A stretch of 64,000 nt of DNA from contig NC_044989.1 of NCBI RefSeq assembly GCF_008728515.1, positions 70,271,754-70,335,753 of the forward strand, written 5' to 3'. A program made the position numbers and the translations under genes. This DNA comes from Papio anubis (Eukaryota > Chordata > Mammalia > Primates > Cercopithecidae). The notes under the pieces are model-generated. The model was not told where the DNA came from. It saw only the letters and a program-made list of their open reading frames with translations, and made no database searches. Positions 44,946-57,406 of the stretch are shown piece after piece (position 1 is the first letter of the stretch; the number at the start of each line of letters is the position of its first letter).

Positions 44946-47604
44946 GAAGGTTTGCTGGATAAAGCATAAAGAATTATCTAGCGTGGTCTGGGGAACTGGC
45001 ATGCATTCAGTTTGTGGTGGTCATTATTAGAGAAGAAGGCAGCTTGTAGGGGCCCCTTAACTAAAGGTTTTAGAATGTTCTAGGCCAGGGCTTTTCAAAC
45101 TCTTATATCCCCTAGAATTACTCGGAGATCTTGTTCACTGCAGATTCTGGCGCAGGTCTGGGTGGGATGGAGAGTCTGTATTCTCAACGGGCTCCCAGGT
45201 GATGCTGAGGTCGCCTTCCTGCTGGTTCATGGATCACCCTTTGGGTGGCACAGGGGTAGAAGCCACTGGAATTTAGACCACCGGTTCCCAAGCCTGCTGT
45301 ACTTTGGGACCATTGGAGGAATTGATGTTCATTGGTCTTCTCTGGTGATTATTATGTGCTCCCAAGGCTAAACCTTCACATCGATCCTGCATCCTCCTTT
45401 CCATCATCGCAAATGCAGACCCTAAGTCTAAGGGCTGCCATGGTGTCCAAGCGGAGCCTTTGCTGCTGCTTTACTCCTTCCTATACCCAGAAGCCAGATG
45501 AATCTTCCTGCTCCCGCATGGTTCACTGTGGGAGGCAGGTGTGAACTCCTCACCCAGGCAGCAAGCCCTCTGTGGTGTGGCCACTACCCACTTTTTCTGG
45601 CTTCTCTCCCGGGCTTCTCTGTTGTTTGATACCTGGCTTCCCAGAGAGCAGCTGCTCACAGTCCTGCAGCCGGGTTCCACGTTGACGCATCGGCAGCTGT
45701 GATCACTCTCACACCCATGCAGCAGCGGTCTCAGGCTCACTCAGGTCTCCCAGTAAGAAGCACCACATGGTCCCTTCCTCCATGGGGGCCGTGCTTCGGA
45801 TGTCACAAACCCCGCCCCTCACTGTGCCCTCTCAGGGGACCCACATTTCTCTAGGAGAGAAAACTGGCTGAGAGCTGGGACCTGGGGGCTCAGACAGGCT
45901 CTCCTCACTCAGAGCAGGGGAAGAAGGTGTCTGCTGCTGGGACACAGCATCCCATTCGCAACCACCCAGGACAGGGCTCCGCTCCCTGTGGTGTGTGGGG
46001 AAGGGCAGGGAGGCTGGGGTATTGCTCTGGAATTCGGGCCTGGCCACCAATTCCTTAGTCTCCTCCCCAGCTCCCCACCCACCCGCTTACAGACCCTTTA
46101 CCCTCCCTCCTTCCATCCTTCTACCCAGCATGTGGCTGGGATCCAAAGGACCTGGAGGAAAATAGGTCACAGGGAGGTGCCACCTGGATTGTTCCCTCAG
46201 GAGAGGGCTCGGCCCATGAGAGAGCAGCATGTGTTAGGCCACAGAGACCAGGGCTGAAAATCACATTTGAGAAGGGGGATGCAGGACCTGGGAGGCATCC
46301 GGAGGCCACCCCTTCTCCAGTTCCCCCATCACCTTCTCCAGTTCTCACCACCCTCTTCTCCAGTTCTCCCACATACTTGTCTAGGCATCACTTTTTTGGA
46401 AAGAGATTTCCTCCTGATCCCACACCTGTCCTTCCCTCCACATGCCCTGGGGCTGATGGAGCTAATTTCAGTTAAGATGCTTGGCTGCCCAAGGAAGGGG
46501 CCTGGGTAAACCCCGGGGATTAGGGGCTGAGTCATGCCTCAGTTCCCAGGAGGATCACAGCTGGAATCGGAGGGAAGAAGGGGCCAGGGAGGGGCAGCTG
46601 GTCCTGGCTCAGATCAGCTTCAAAAAGTCCAGGGGCTTCACTCCTGCCTTCTGTCTTCCCTCAGGAGCTGTCCAGGTGGGAACTTCGAGAGGCTCATTCT
46701 ACCCTGGAGGACGGAAAATGGTCCTTCACGCCTCCATCAAGAGGTCCGGGATCCCTGCATGTTCATGTCTCTGACCTTGCGCCAATCTTCCTGGGCCCAA
46801 AGTTTGGAGGGTGCAGGTCATCTCCCCTGAGAACGGGCTCGCCCCATGTGCTTGGTGGGGAGGCCTGAGATTTGGAACAAATTGGCTCCTCTGTGGAGAC
46901 TTCTGTCCACTCAGCTTCTCCCTTTGGGTTTCAGATCCCCAGCCCTGCTGCATTCCAGAAAAAATCAGAAATTTGGAAGCAAATACGAGGTGGATCCCTA
47001 AAAGAGATGCACACCCCATTTCCAGATCTGGGAACGTCCTCCTCTCCATCAGGTCGCTCTAGTTTCAGGCTCTGTTGCAAGTTCCTCCAGGAAGAGGCTG
47101 ACCTCCCACCGCCAGGACCCTGCATTGCCGCTGCCTCCCCTGTCCTCCAGCACACCCTTGGGCTGTCCCACGCAGGTTAACACTTGTCTCCTGGCCCTGC
47201 TTTCTGCCTCCAAGTTCTCTCTCCTGGACAGCTGTAAGAACCTATTTGCCCAGCAGACACTTTCCTGTTTGTTTATCATAATCATAATTTCCCAATCCCC
47301 AATCAAGACATCTCACATAAGACTTTAGGGTCGCTTTTGGGTATAGGGGCAATGTGTATGGTAAAATACTACAGATTGAAATAAGTAGAGGAATTATGAT
47401 GATTCAAAATAACGCGAGTAATTCTAGAGGGAATAAGTCAAAATATTTTATGCTGAGACTGTCTTAGAAAATCCAAGACATGTTGTCACTGTGTATATGT
47501 TCTTATACCTCCAGCTAAGCACTCATTAGACACGTGAATCTCCCTTGTCTTTGATGTTGACTCCCTCTCACATTCCTCTCATCCTCAATCAACACATTAC
47601 ATGG
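44946..47604. other. Intergenic between the L1 and ASPRV1
   Basis: Apart from the MER element at 45086-45262, this looks unique. Many overlapping frames on both strands have no recognisable domain, so no gene is called. Confidence 0.55.
45086..45262. mobile_element. hAT-type MER element (MER3-like)
   Basis: Both ends are visible: gggcttttcaaactcttata, gagatcttgttcactgcaga, and gggctcccaggtgatgctga, followed by ggatcaccctttgggtggc. Subfamily uncertain. Confidence 0.6.
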
Positions 47605-47628
47605 TTTTTCCATGAATCAATCTTTATT
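47605..47628 (-). terminator. ASPRV1: ASPRV1 polyadenylation signal
   Basis: TTTATT at 47623-47628 reads AATAAA on the gene strand, about 550 bases after the stop codon. A GT-containing stretch follows on that strand. A small palindrome (catgg, five T, ccatg) lies at about 47600-47614. Confidence 0.65.
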
Positions 47629-48175
47629 GGTGTTTGCAGCAATTGAATTATTGGCACAAGGCACAATGGGCTTCAAAGCAAATGATAGACAGAAAATACC
47701 ATTGTACAGGTGGAAAGGCTCTTCAGGCAGTGTCTCAGAGCAACTGTGACCCTCACGAAGACCCTGCAGCTAGGACCCAGCCCAGCTGAGACAGGCTCTG
47801 AGAACCTGAGAGTGACCAAGCCATACCTCAGGGGATCTGAAGGGGTCCCACAGTTCTTTCAAAGACAAGCATTTCTAGCTTCCTTGGGAGCTCTTCCAGC
47901 CTTCGAGTCTTTGTCATCAATAGCAGCTTGATGACCATGAGGACCCTGTCCCTCTAAGACAGCCTGATCTCCCTCACCTGTGCCTGTTCAGTGGAAGCCT
48001 CCCCAGCCAGGGGCAAATTAAGGCCCCTGCAGAGGGAGGAAGAGAGGAGGGAAGAGCAAGAGTTGATAAGCGGATTGGCCAAGCCCAGTGATCCCCCTGA
48101 GGATATGCGCCCCCCGCCCACCACAGTGGTGGGCCTTCCCACCAATATTTAGGAGGTTAGAGAAAAGGGGGCTTC
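47605..48175 (-). other. ASPRV1: ASPRV1 3' untranslated region
   Basis: This is the sequence between the stop codon and the poly(A) signal on the - strand. It contains no repeat that I recognise, in keeping with an exonic UTR. The end is inferred from the signal at 47623-47628. Confidence 0.65.
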
Positions 48176-49303
48176 TCAGTGGGAGAACTCCTGCCGCCCT
48201 TCTTCTGAGGAGGGGTCCTCCTCTATGAGCTCCAGGTCAAACTCATCTTCCAGGGACCCTCCCACAGGCAGAAGGCGGAACTTCTTCCCTTTCAGGGTGC
48301 ATGTGCGGTGCTCAAAGTCCAGGACAGCGTTGTGGTCCTGGAGCACATCAGTGCCAATGATGGCTTCCTCGGCACTTGCATTGGCCACTAGGAACTGTGC
48401 CTTCAGCTTCAGCTTGCCTAGGGACACTGCTGTATCCCAGACACCCAGGATCTTCATTTCAGCACCATTGGCCACCTTTACCACGTTCTCAAAGGGCCGC
48501 AGAGTGTCCAGATCGCCATCGGTGACCTCCTCCCACAAGTTTGGGTGGACCACAGAGACCTGGGCCCCAGAGTCCACCAGGAACCTCACGGGCACTTTAC
48601 CAATCTTCCCCTTGAGATAGTAGCCCTTACCCATGCTGTTGGCAAAGACGATCTCTTTGGGCAGGTGGCTGGGGGCAGCCCCAGGGACCCCAAAGGCCTT
48701 CAGGAGGGTCTCTTTCACAGTCCCGTAGTCTCCCTGGTCCTGGGGACTGAGCCCATTGTAGATATCCAGGGCCTCTCCTCTGAGGGACTCTTTCAGGAAC
48801 CTTAGCTTGGTGATATGGTCCCAATGGTTGAGGTCATTGATGACTTCAAAGCGGTGCAGCCAGAGGTTTGGGACGACATTGGCCCCATCAAAAGGCTCCG
48901 GGACAAAGGCATGCTGCCGGCGGCCTTCCTCACTCCTGGCTCTGCTCCCGGCCATCCTGCTGCTCTCCCCTGGAACTTCAGCAGCAACCCACGCCAAGAA
49001 GAGAAACCCACAGAGCAGTGTCGGCGCAATCACGCTGGAAAACGGGGCCTCTGGAAGCAGAGCGGGGATGACTTGCCCAGCCTTGGGCAAGCAGGAGGGA
49101 GCAGGTGCCGTTGGCTGACTGACTGCTGGGGCAGAGGCAGGCAGTGCTGTGGCCTGCTCACTCTGCAGAGCCTTTTTGATTCCTAGGCTGGCCCCTGGGC
49201 TCCCTATTCTTCTTTGTTCTGGAAGCTCCGCCCCTCCTCGCTCCGCCCTCCTGCCAGCATCCGGCCCGACTAGCAGGATGGGTGCCTCACCCTCCGCATC
49301 CAT
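48176..49303 (-). CDS. ASPRV1: Retroviral-like aspartic protease 1 (SASPase)
   Basis: This single-exon frame of 375 codons encodes the skin aspartic protease, which processes profilaggrin in the granular layer of epidermis. Using human numbering (subtract 32 from residues here), the frame shows an Ala/Pro-rich N-terminus. A hydrophobic membrane segment follows at about 56-78 (FSSVIAPTLLCGFLFLAWVA), then a gag-like block at about 100-172 (PEPFDGANVVPNLWLHRFEV). The protease domain has catalytic D212 in VDSGAQVS and the conserved IIGTDVL motif, before an acidic tail ending SSEEGRQEFSH. The active protease is a homodimer released by self-cleavage. The codon equivalent to the human initiator is ATA here (49205-49207). 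I therefore place the start at the next in-frame ATG (49301-49303), which has A at -3 and G at +4. A TTG 11 codons further upstream is less likely. The only other nearby Met lies after the membrane segment. Gene identity is certain; the N-terminus is not. Confidence 0.93.
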   Translation of the reverse strand: MDAEGEAPILLVGPDAGRRAERGGAELPEQRRIGSPGASLGIKKALQSEQATALPASAPAVSQPTAPAPSCLPKAGQVIPALLPEAPFSSVIAPTLLCGFLFLAWVAAEVPGESSRMAGSRARSEEGRRQHAFVPEPFDGANVVPNLWLHRFEVINDLNHWDHITKLRFLKESLRGEALDIYNGLSPQDQGDYGTVKETLLKAFGVPGAAPSHLPKEIVFANSMGKGYYLKGKIGKVPVRFLVDSGAQVSVVHPNLWEEVTDGDLDTLRPFENVVKVANGAEMKILGVWDTAVSLGKLKLKAQFLVANASAEEAIIGTDVLQDHNAVLDFEHRTCTLKGKKFRLLPVGGSLEDEFDLELIEEDPSSEEGRQEFSH

Positions 49304-52300
49304 CCTTGGACCAACACCAGCCAGCCCACATCCCAAGAAAGGCTGGCCTCTGTTGAAGGGGGACTACCCTGTACCCTCCCCAGCCTGTGTTCCAGAATAA
49401 CAGATGAGGACATGGAGGATGTGATGACATTCAGGTATTTGTCATCAGCCAGAGAAGGAAGACGGAGGCAGGGACCAGATGCCCATCAGCTCTGAGACCG
49501 GGGAAGCCCCTGTTGGCCTCCCCCACAAGTGACTACTTTGAGTGGTCAAAGGAAAAGAGTTTACATGTACAGAGCTCCTACCACGTGCCAGGCACTGGGA
49601 AGTGTCTCACACACATTCTAAAGCAGGTATGGGATCCTATGGGATTTCCTGGAGAGGGAGGTAGAGGAGGGTCCCAGAATCAAGAACGCACAAAAATGGT
49701 CTTTTTTGAGTGAGGGGACGCGCACACACACACACACACACACACGTGCACAATCATCTTACATGGACTCAATTGCTGCAGTAATTTTCCTTCATTGATC
49801 ACCCCTGATTCAGAGGCAGAGGTGGCCGAGCAACTCTGGATAGGCTCATACTGGACTCCATGAGCGTTGTCTCCACTCTATTTACCCCTCTCCATTTCCA
49901 AGAACTGTTCCAAGGGTCCCTGCCCCAGGCCCTGCAGCCCTTCCTTTCCCACTTCCCAACATGGTCATTTGTGGAAAGATCATGGGGAAATTTAGTCCCT
50001 TTTCATTTTGAGAGGGAAAACGTCTACCATGTTGGCGATGCCAGTGGTGAGGACCTGGAGGGCTCTGGCTGTGTGCCCCTCCACTGCAGGGGTAAAGGGT
50101 AGCACCGGAGGACCTCCAGGCGTCTACAGGGGCGATCTGTGAGTCCAAGGGCTGGAGGCCTGACTTGGGGCTGTGCAGGGGCTGTTGAAGGGATCCACTT
50201 TTATGTCCGCATTCAAATGTTGCTCCATGGAGCCTTCTGCCTGTCCCTAGCAAGGGCACCCACTCCTGGTTGAGCGTGTTTTACAGTGTGCTCTGGTGGT
50301 TCGTTCACAAGTCTGCCTCTCGCTATGAACCAGTCTGGGGCTCGCAAACTTGGCATTTGTGATTGTCTCCAGCCCCCAGAACAACTTCCTCTGGGACCCA
50401 GGGGCTCTTTGCTGGGCTCCAGGCCTAGCTGTGTGCTGTCACCAAACAGGAATGATTAAGGATCGGAGAGGAGGAAGACTCGATGGCACACCTGTGGCTC
50501 TGGGGCTGTTTTTCCTGGCCAAGAGCCTGTCCCTCTCCAGCTCCCTATGCCATGCATCACTCAGTGCCTGGCAGAATCCCAGCAGTACCCTGCCTTTGGA
50601 CAGTCCTGCCTCTGGATAGCCCAGGTCCCCAACCACACTGTAAGACTGTGCTGTCCCCAGCCCCTTCCACCTGATTCAGTGAGCCAGCGGAGAGGCAGCT
50701 GGGTCAACACCTCTCATCACAGCTGCCTGGCTAAGGTGGGGCCATTGTGGCATTCCAGGAGCCCAGAGGAGGGGGAAATGGAGTCACTGAGAAGGTGTTG
50801 AGAGCAGGTGGTTCTTTGAGAAGATTGCATAATGAAAACCCTGCATCCAGAGAAATGGCCCAGCCACATGCAAGGCCAGGAAGCCCCTTCTGCAGATGGG
50901 CTTTTGCAGATAGCTTCCCAGCTGCTGGGATGAGTGCTGTTCTGTGACTCAAAGAACTGACCCAGTGGTTTCCCGATTCCCTGGTATTCATTACCTCCGC
51001 ACATCTAGTCCCCTGGAAGTGGAAATGAGTGAGGAGGTTAGCATGCGACCAAGGGAGGAGCGAGGCAGGATGGCCTGTCAGCTGACAAGCTGGGACTGCT
51101 AAATGCCCTGAACCAGCTTTTCAAACCATAGTGGTAGACATTGAATTCCAGTCTCCCTGCTGCACTTAGACTAGAAATTGGTGGTCCCTTGGGACCTCAT
51201 TTGAGTGGGTTTGGTGTTCACTTTGGCAAAGTCGTTTCACACACATCATTCCGTGAGCAGTGTGACAACCTGGGAAGCAGAGCAGCTCCGCCCAGGACCC
51301 TGGAGCACAGGAGCTTCCATGGCCTCAGGTCTCAGGCTTTCCAGCGGCCAGAGAAGGGCATTTTGCAAGGACAGGGAGGTGGAGTGCTGGGCTGGGAGAG
51401 GTACAGCATAAGCGCTGGGGGCAGGGGTCTTGGTGGGCAGTGGAGAAAGAGCTGCTTGTTAAATATTCAGGAATTTGGTGGGTCAATTGTTAAACCAATT
51501 GGTGCTTGAAATCAGACTTGGTGGAAGTAGTTACACCACCAAAATTGGCAAATACTAAATGAAGACTTTTTCCCCCCTCTGGAATCCAGTTCCATCACAC
51601 CCCTGCATGGAAGCCTTGGTCACACTGACTCTCTAGGGCAGGCAAAGCACTGTGGCTGGTGATGAACAAGTTTATGGTAACCTCCACCCCTGCTTAGCTG
51701 CTTGGGCCCCCTCACCAAGGAGCCCAAGCCCACCTTGGCCCCATCCTTCCCCACAGTCTTTAGACTTCTGTGCCGCTGTGGCTTGAGGCAGATGACCCTT
51801 CAGGTTGTCTGTCCACACAGCTCCCTCTGGGACTTCCACAACAGAAGCACGCAGGGGCCTCGTGGTTACCATGAGAGCTGGAAGGGGTCGGCATCAGCCT
51901 CTGGCTGAGTCTGGGAGTCTGTCTCTGGCTAGGATCAGGGACATGGGTAAAGGTTAGTTCTCGAGTTCCCTTATGCCTTGGGAGGTACCTCCCAGAACCT
52001 AGGAAATCATGGTTAATTATTGACAAGTATAGGTATTGGGGCGGGACACCCTCATTATCACCCATTAGCGATTCCTGGGTGTACCCTGAAGCAGGCACAC
52101 CGTACTTAACCCTGGAGGAGCAAAGCAGGACAATAAACAGGAAGGAGTGGGGCTCGCCACCCTCCACGCCCCCTCACTGAGATTTCTGGGCTGTGAGCTC
52201 CACCAACCCAATTCTGTCTCAGTTCCCTGGTTCCCTTTTGCCGTTTCTTTTCTGTTGTTTTTTTAAAATTGTTTCACTTCTGATATTCACTTGGATCCTT

Positions 52301-52420
52301 TGCCTGCTTTAGTCTCCCTCAGGACAGTTGGGCAAATCAGGACAAGCCCAAGACTGGGCCCGTCGGGCCTCCTGAGACCTGAAGCCCTTGGTGGGCAGTG
52401 AGTTCACCCCAAACGCTTTA
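49304..52420. other. Upstream flank of ASPRV1
   Basis: The ASPRV1 promoter and any 5'UTR should lie at its left end, but I could not identify a TATA box or start site. About 49555-49625 (acgtgccaggcactggg) is a MIR remnant. No other gene recognised. Confidence 0.5.
49719..49750 (+). repeat. (CA)n microsatellite upstream of ASPRV1
   Basis: A ca run of roughly 26 bases with cgcgca at its start. Confidence 0.9.
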
Positions 52421-52705
52421 TTTTATTTTTATTTATTTATTTATTTTTTGAGATGGAGTCTCACTCTGTCACCCAGGCTGGAGTACAATGGTGTGATCTT
52501 GGCTCACTTCAACCTCGGCCTCCTGGGCTCAAGCGATTCTCCTTCAGTCTCCTGAGTAGCTGGGATTACACCAGGCTAATTTTTCGTGTTTTTAGTAGAG
52601 ACAGGTTTCACCATGTTAGCCAGGATCGATCTCCTGACCTCATGATCCGCCTGCCTCGGCCTCCCAAAATGCTGGGATTACAGGCATGAGCCACCACGCC
52701 CGGCC
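52421..52705 (-). mobile_element. Alu (S-type) with a short internal deletion
   Basis: A (TTTA)n-like tail starts it. The 16-nt target-site duplication (caccccaaac, then g or a, then cttta) lies at 52405-52420 and 52706-52721 with one mismatch. Bases are missing after gggattaca. Confidence 0.95.
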
Positions 52706-52821
52706 CACCCCAAACACTTTAGACCAAGGGTCCAATCTTTTGGCTTCCCTGGGCGACACCAGAAGGATTGTCTTGGGCACACATAAAATACACTAACACT
52801 AACGATAGCTGGTGAGCTAAA

Positions 52822-52850
52822 CAAACAAACAAACAAATAAACAAACAAAC
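52822..52850 (+). repeat. (AAAC)n microsatellite
   Basis: Seven or so aaac units with one aaat, just before the T run of the next Alu unit. Confidence 0.88.
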
Positions 52851-52856
52851 TCACAA

Positions 52857-52999
52857 TTTTTTTTTTTTTTTTTTTTTTTTTGAGTAGAGACAGGGTTTCA
52901 TGTGTTAGCCAGGATGGTCTCAATCTCCTGACCTCGTGATCCGCCCGCCTCAGCCTCCCAAAGTGCTAGGATTACAGGTGTGAGCCACCATGCCCAGCC
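52857..52999 (-). mobile_element. Free left-monomer Alu
   Basis: A 24-base T run leads directly into gagtagagacagggtttc and on to ccaccatgcccagcc. The right monomer is absent. Confidence 0.88.
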
Positions 53000-55900
53000 A
53001 AAACTCATGTTTTAAGAAAGTTTACAAATTCGTGTTGGGCTGCATTCAAAGCAGGCTAGACATGCTTGCTTTAGATTGTTCCTGCGGCCCAATGACTTCC
53101 CAGAACACAGTGGCAGCTTGCAGAGGAGCCTAAAGCCTTCCAAGTCCTGAGGGTGGAGGGCAGGGCCCACCACGCAGGGTGGAGTGGGGAGCAGACCCTG
53201 CCTTCTAGGGAGATCGGTTTTTGAGCCAAGAGCCCAGGGCAAGAGACACCTTACGGACTGGGGTACCTCTAGTGAGGCCCAGGCTGGAAGAGGAGGGTCG
53301 GGAAAGGGTAAGACCAGCACAGCCCTAAGCTGTTCTGCCAGCCCACCTTGGCCACTTCCCCACATTGCCAAGGTCAAGGCCACCCTGGGAAGCTGGTGGG
53401 AAGAGAGCAAAGGGGGACCCAGGGGCCTTCGGGGTGGCATGGGGAGGTTGGAGGGAGACAAGGAGGTGCACTCCTCCGTGGGCGTGAGACCCACCCTGCG
53501 CTCAGAAAGGCCCCAGTTTGGTGTGATGCTCTGCTGTTGCTGTCCTGAAATTCCTGGTAATTTTGAATGAGGGTCCATGTTTTTCTTTCACACTGGGACC
53601 CTGCAAATTAAGTAGCTGGCTCTGTCCCCACCCAGTCCAGTGGTGGGGTCTTCTCTTCATTCACATGCACGTACACACAGACACACATGCTCCCTACTAC
53701 ACACCACGTACACGTCCGTCCACAAAAACACACTCCTCCACACTACACACACACACCCTGCACCTGTGAAACACGCACGGCACCCACAATCACGCTACAG
53801 TTCTCAGTGCAAAACAGCTGAGCAATTGTGTAACTTGCACATATAATTCAGATCCCATCTTTCATTTCATGTATTTATTTGCACCCACATTTACATCGAG
53901 TATTAAAATCCTATTTATTTGAGGCACCTGCTGTTTGTTAGCCTCTGGACACACTTGCTGCTTCAGAAGACCAGGCAGGTCCCCATGGCCACGGCTTACA
54001 AGCTGATGAAAGCAGGATCTAGATGTTTGACAGCCAAGTGTTGAAGAGTTTAAGACCCATGGATATATGCAGGCTGACCCACTTACTGCACCCCGTCACA
54101 ACCACGCTGCTTTGAAAGGAGCCAGTCTCTAAGTGGGTCAGCCTGCCTCCTGCTCCCTGCCACCTGGTGAGGGCGGGGACTGAGGCCTCCATCCCCCGAC
54201 CCCCCAACCCCCCACCTCTGGCCATGGCCGCCAAGACGAAGGCCCTCCCATTTGCCTGCCCCTCTCCTGCACAACTGGGCCCCCCGGCCCAGGGTTGGCG
54301 TATGTGTGGGGTTGGTGGCACAGCTCCTCCGAGCACCGTCCCTAACCGCATTCTGCTTCCAGCGTTCCGCATCAGTAGGCTTATGGCACCAGATCGTCAA
54401 ACTGAAAAGAGACATAAAGAGGTGAATTTTGGACAAAAATCTGGTCAGGAACTCAGATCAAAGCTGGGTGGGCTTTGACCAAAGCAAGGTACATTCAGAA
54501 ATCCAAGGCACCTGCCGTTTCCTTATCCCCAAACCTAAAGCCCCAGATCACACATGCCTTCTCCGACCATGCGGGCACCACGCAGCATCCACAGTCAGTC
54601 ATGGCCAAGGGCACACGGGCAGGACAGCCTGACCTTGAAGATGACCTTGACCATCTTCGTCCCTGCCAAACCTCCTCAACATGAGCGTTCCTGCCACATG
54701 TCTCACCCGGGAGGCCAGTGTCACTGCTGAAGGACAGAGCTCTCCTGCCTGCAGAGCCCTTCCCCAGCCTGCCACTGTTCCAGAACCTCTCCTTCCCGTT
54801 TGGGTCTCCCTCCTACCCCGCTTTGCCCCTAGTTCAGAACCCCTCTAACTGAAGTGGCCCAGCACAGCTCACCAGCCAAATCCATTTTGCTGTCAGGAGG
54901 CAGCAAAATGCTTAATGCGAGTCTCAGCCGTGGGGGGTCCTGGAGGTGTTTGGGGAGCAGTGGTCCTGGCCCCAATGCCATTGCAAGCCTCCAGGCCTGG
55001 GGTCAAGGACAGGACCAACCAAGAGTTGGTGAGAGCAAGTTGCTGACTAACTCCTAGAAGTCCACTTTGCCAAAACTGGTTCTCTCCTGTTTTTATCTTT
55101 CAATCAAATACGAAGATTACTAAGATGTCCTGAAGGCCTTCTCAGTCGCCTCCTCCGGGCCCAGCCCTCTGAATTGGGTTTCTGCCTTTTTCCCCAATTG
55201 CTGGTGCCCCCACCCTAGACCAAGCCTTCATCCCTTCCTGCCCCATCCCTGCCACGGAGGCCCAGGGCCCTGCCCGGCCAGAGGGGCTGGCTTTAAGGCA
55301 AGACCCTATGCAGATTCCCTTCCTCCCATCCCCTTTTCAGGGTCCCCTCCACTTAACTGAGGTTGGGAGTGGGACTTGTAACACAGGTCCAGACAGCTTT
55401 GGGGACATTAAGCCACTTTTGACAAACACCCCTGCAATTAGTGAAATATTCAGGCAATTAAAACATACAGATTGGGTAATCTCCAACTACAAGCGGGCTT
55501 CTAATGACACCAGGAAACTTGGCTTAGAGCTGAACACATGGAGGGCTTCTGTCCAACTTAAATACCTCAAAGGCAGCTTCGAAATAATCTGGAAATAGTT
55601 TGAATGGTCTCTAATGATAACTAGTGTTGTGAGCGATTAAAACCTATCAAATATCCTCAGCACAGGAAGTTGAGTCTTTTCAATCAACTGCCAACCTAGC
55701 TTTGCTGCTAACATACAGAAGATGGGGGGCGGCGGCAGAGAGGGGGTACCTTCCCTCTGGCCTGTCAAAGTGATCCAGAAGATGTGGGAGAGACAGGAGA
55801 GGGAGAAAGGGAAAAACAGCAGAGCCCTTACATGTATAGAAATCTCCAGGTGGCTGGGCGCACCATCCACACACATTTATTGAGCACTACTGTGTGCCAG

Positions 55901-56490
55901 ACACCATGCTCATGGCTGTAAATTAGTGTCAGGTACTCAGAGAGTCCATGGCATAGACAGGAATGGACAATGCCAAATAGGTGGGTTGATTCAATTCCAT
56001 ACATACTTACTAAGGCCAACGCTGCCTCACTTTGAGAGATGAATCAGACCGGTGCCCTACCCTCCCAGAGTTCACAGACGAGTGAGAGAGACAGACTCAA
56101 ACCCAGCTACTCAGGGATGAGCGCAGGAGGTGCGGGGCACACTGGAGGCTTCCGGGCAAGATGGTAGCCCAAGGAGCCTCAGGCAACTCCCCCAACCAGA
56201 CATCAGCCAGTATCACCAGAGAAAAACAAACATGAAAGGAATATTACAGGGGAAACCTGCAGTAGCCCTGAAACCAGGGAACGAGGGCATCCACAGACCA
56301 AAATCTTGGATTAATTTTTGTTGCTAAAGGCAAACCATCTGAGGGGGGATGTGGGTAGTGAAGGCCCTGAGAATAAGTCAGTGCACGTGGACACACAGGA
56401 TAGGACGTCTTGCGGGGACTGGGATAGTCTCCGGGTAAAATGGAAACTGTGTCTGTGAACACAGAAAAAAGACTGGGAAGAAAGACACCA
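53000..56490. other. Intergenic, with AT-rich unique block
   Basis: Includes CA-rich text at about 53660-53790 and a MIR/L2 remnant near 55865-55920 (tttattgagcactactgtg). The AT-rich block at 55380-55665 is described as a finding. Long frames on both strands (for example around 53.0-53.6 kb) show no domain. Confidence 0.5.
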
Positions 56491-56650
56491 AAACAATGAC
56501 AGTGGTTATTTTGGGGTAGTAGAATCATGAATGATCTTAACTCTCTCCTACAGATATTCTGTAAATATATCCTCTAATAAGAAAAAGCTATTTCAAATTA
56601 AGAAAACTTGTTCTTGCCATTTTCTGTAAGCTTAAAATTACTTCCAAATA

Positions 56651-56949
56651 GGCCAGGCACGGTGGTTCACGCCCGTAATCCCAGCACTTTGGGAGGCTGA
56701 GGTGGGTGGATCACCTGAGGTCGGGAGTTCGAGACCAGCCTGGCCAACATGGTGAAAACCTGTCTCTACTAAAAATTACAAAAAGTAGTCAGGTGTAGTG
56801 GCAGGTGCCTGTAGTCCTGGCTACTTGGGAGATTGAGGCAGGAGAATCGCTTGAACCCAGAAGGCAAAGGTTGCAGTGAGCCAAGATAGAGCCACTGCAC
56901 TCCAGCCTGGGTGACAGAGCGAGACTCCATCTCAAAAAAATAAAAAATA
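56651..56949 (+). mobile_element. Alu (S-type), full length
   Basis: Complete dimer. ttccaaata is present just before it (56642-56650) and just after it (56958-56966). Confidence 0.95.
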
Positions 56950-57102
56950 AAAATAATTTCCAAATAAAGTTTTTTAATAGGGAATAAATAGGAAACTTCT
57001 GTACCTTTCACTCAGTTTTGCTGTGAAATCTAAAACTGCTCTAAAAATAAAGTCTATTAAAATTTTAAGTTTTTAAAAAGGTGCTTTCAAAACTGGTACA
57101 TT

Positions 57103-57406
57103 GAACAGGCATGGTGGCTCACACTTGTAATCCCAGCACTTTGGGAGGCCAAAGTGGGCAGATCGCTTGAGGCCAGGAGTTCAAGGCCAACATGACAAAA
57201 CCCTGTCTCCACTAAAAATACAAAAATTAGCAGAGGATGGTGGCGTGCACCTGTAGTCCCAGCTACTTGGGAGGTTGAAGTAGGAGAATCACTTGAACCC
57301 AGGAGGTGGAGGTTGTGATGAGCTGAGATCGCACCACTGCACTCCAGCCGGGGTGACACAGTGAGACCCTGTCCTGGAAAACAAACAAACAAACAAACAC
57401 AAAAAA
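57103..57406 (+). mobile_element. Alu (S-type), full length
   Basis: Dimer from ggcatggtggctcacactt to an (AAAC)n tail. Confidence 0.94.

Noticed and set aside
49334..49336. TTG as the ASPRV1 start (386 codons)
   Set aside because: A non-ATG start is possible but less likely than the ATG 11 codons downstream, which has a good context.
53012..53578. 188-codon open frame on - (and 128 codons on +)
   Set aside because: Low-complexity Pro/Ser/Leu-rich translations in a GC-moderate region, with overlapping frames on both strands and no splice or domain evidence.
54019..54478. Overlapping 117- and 103-codon frames
   Set aside because: No domain, no supporting splice sites, and frames on both strands at once.
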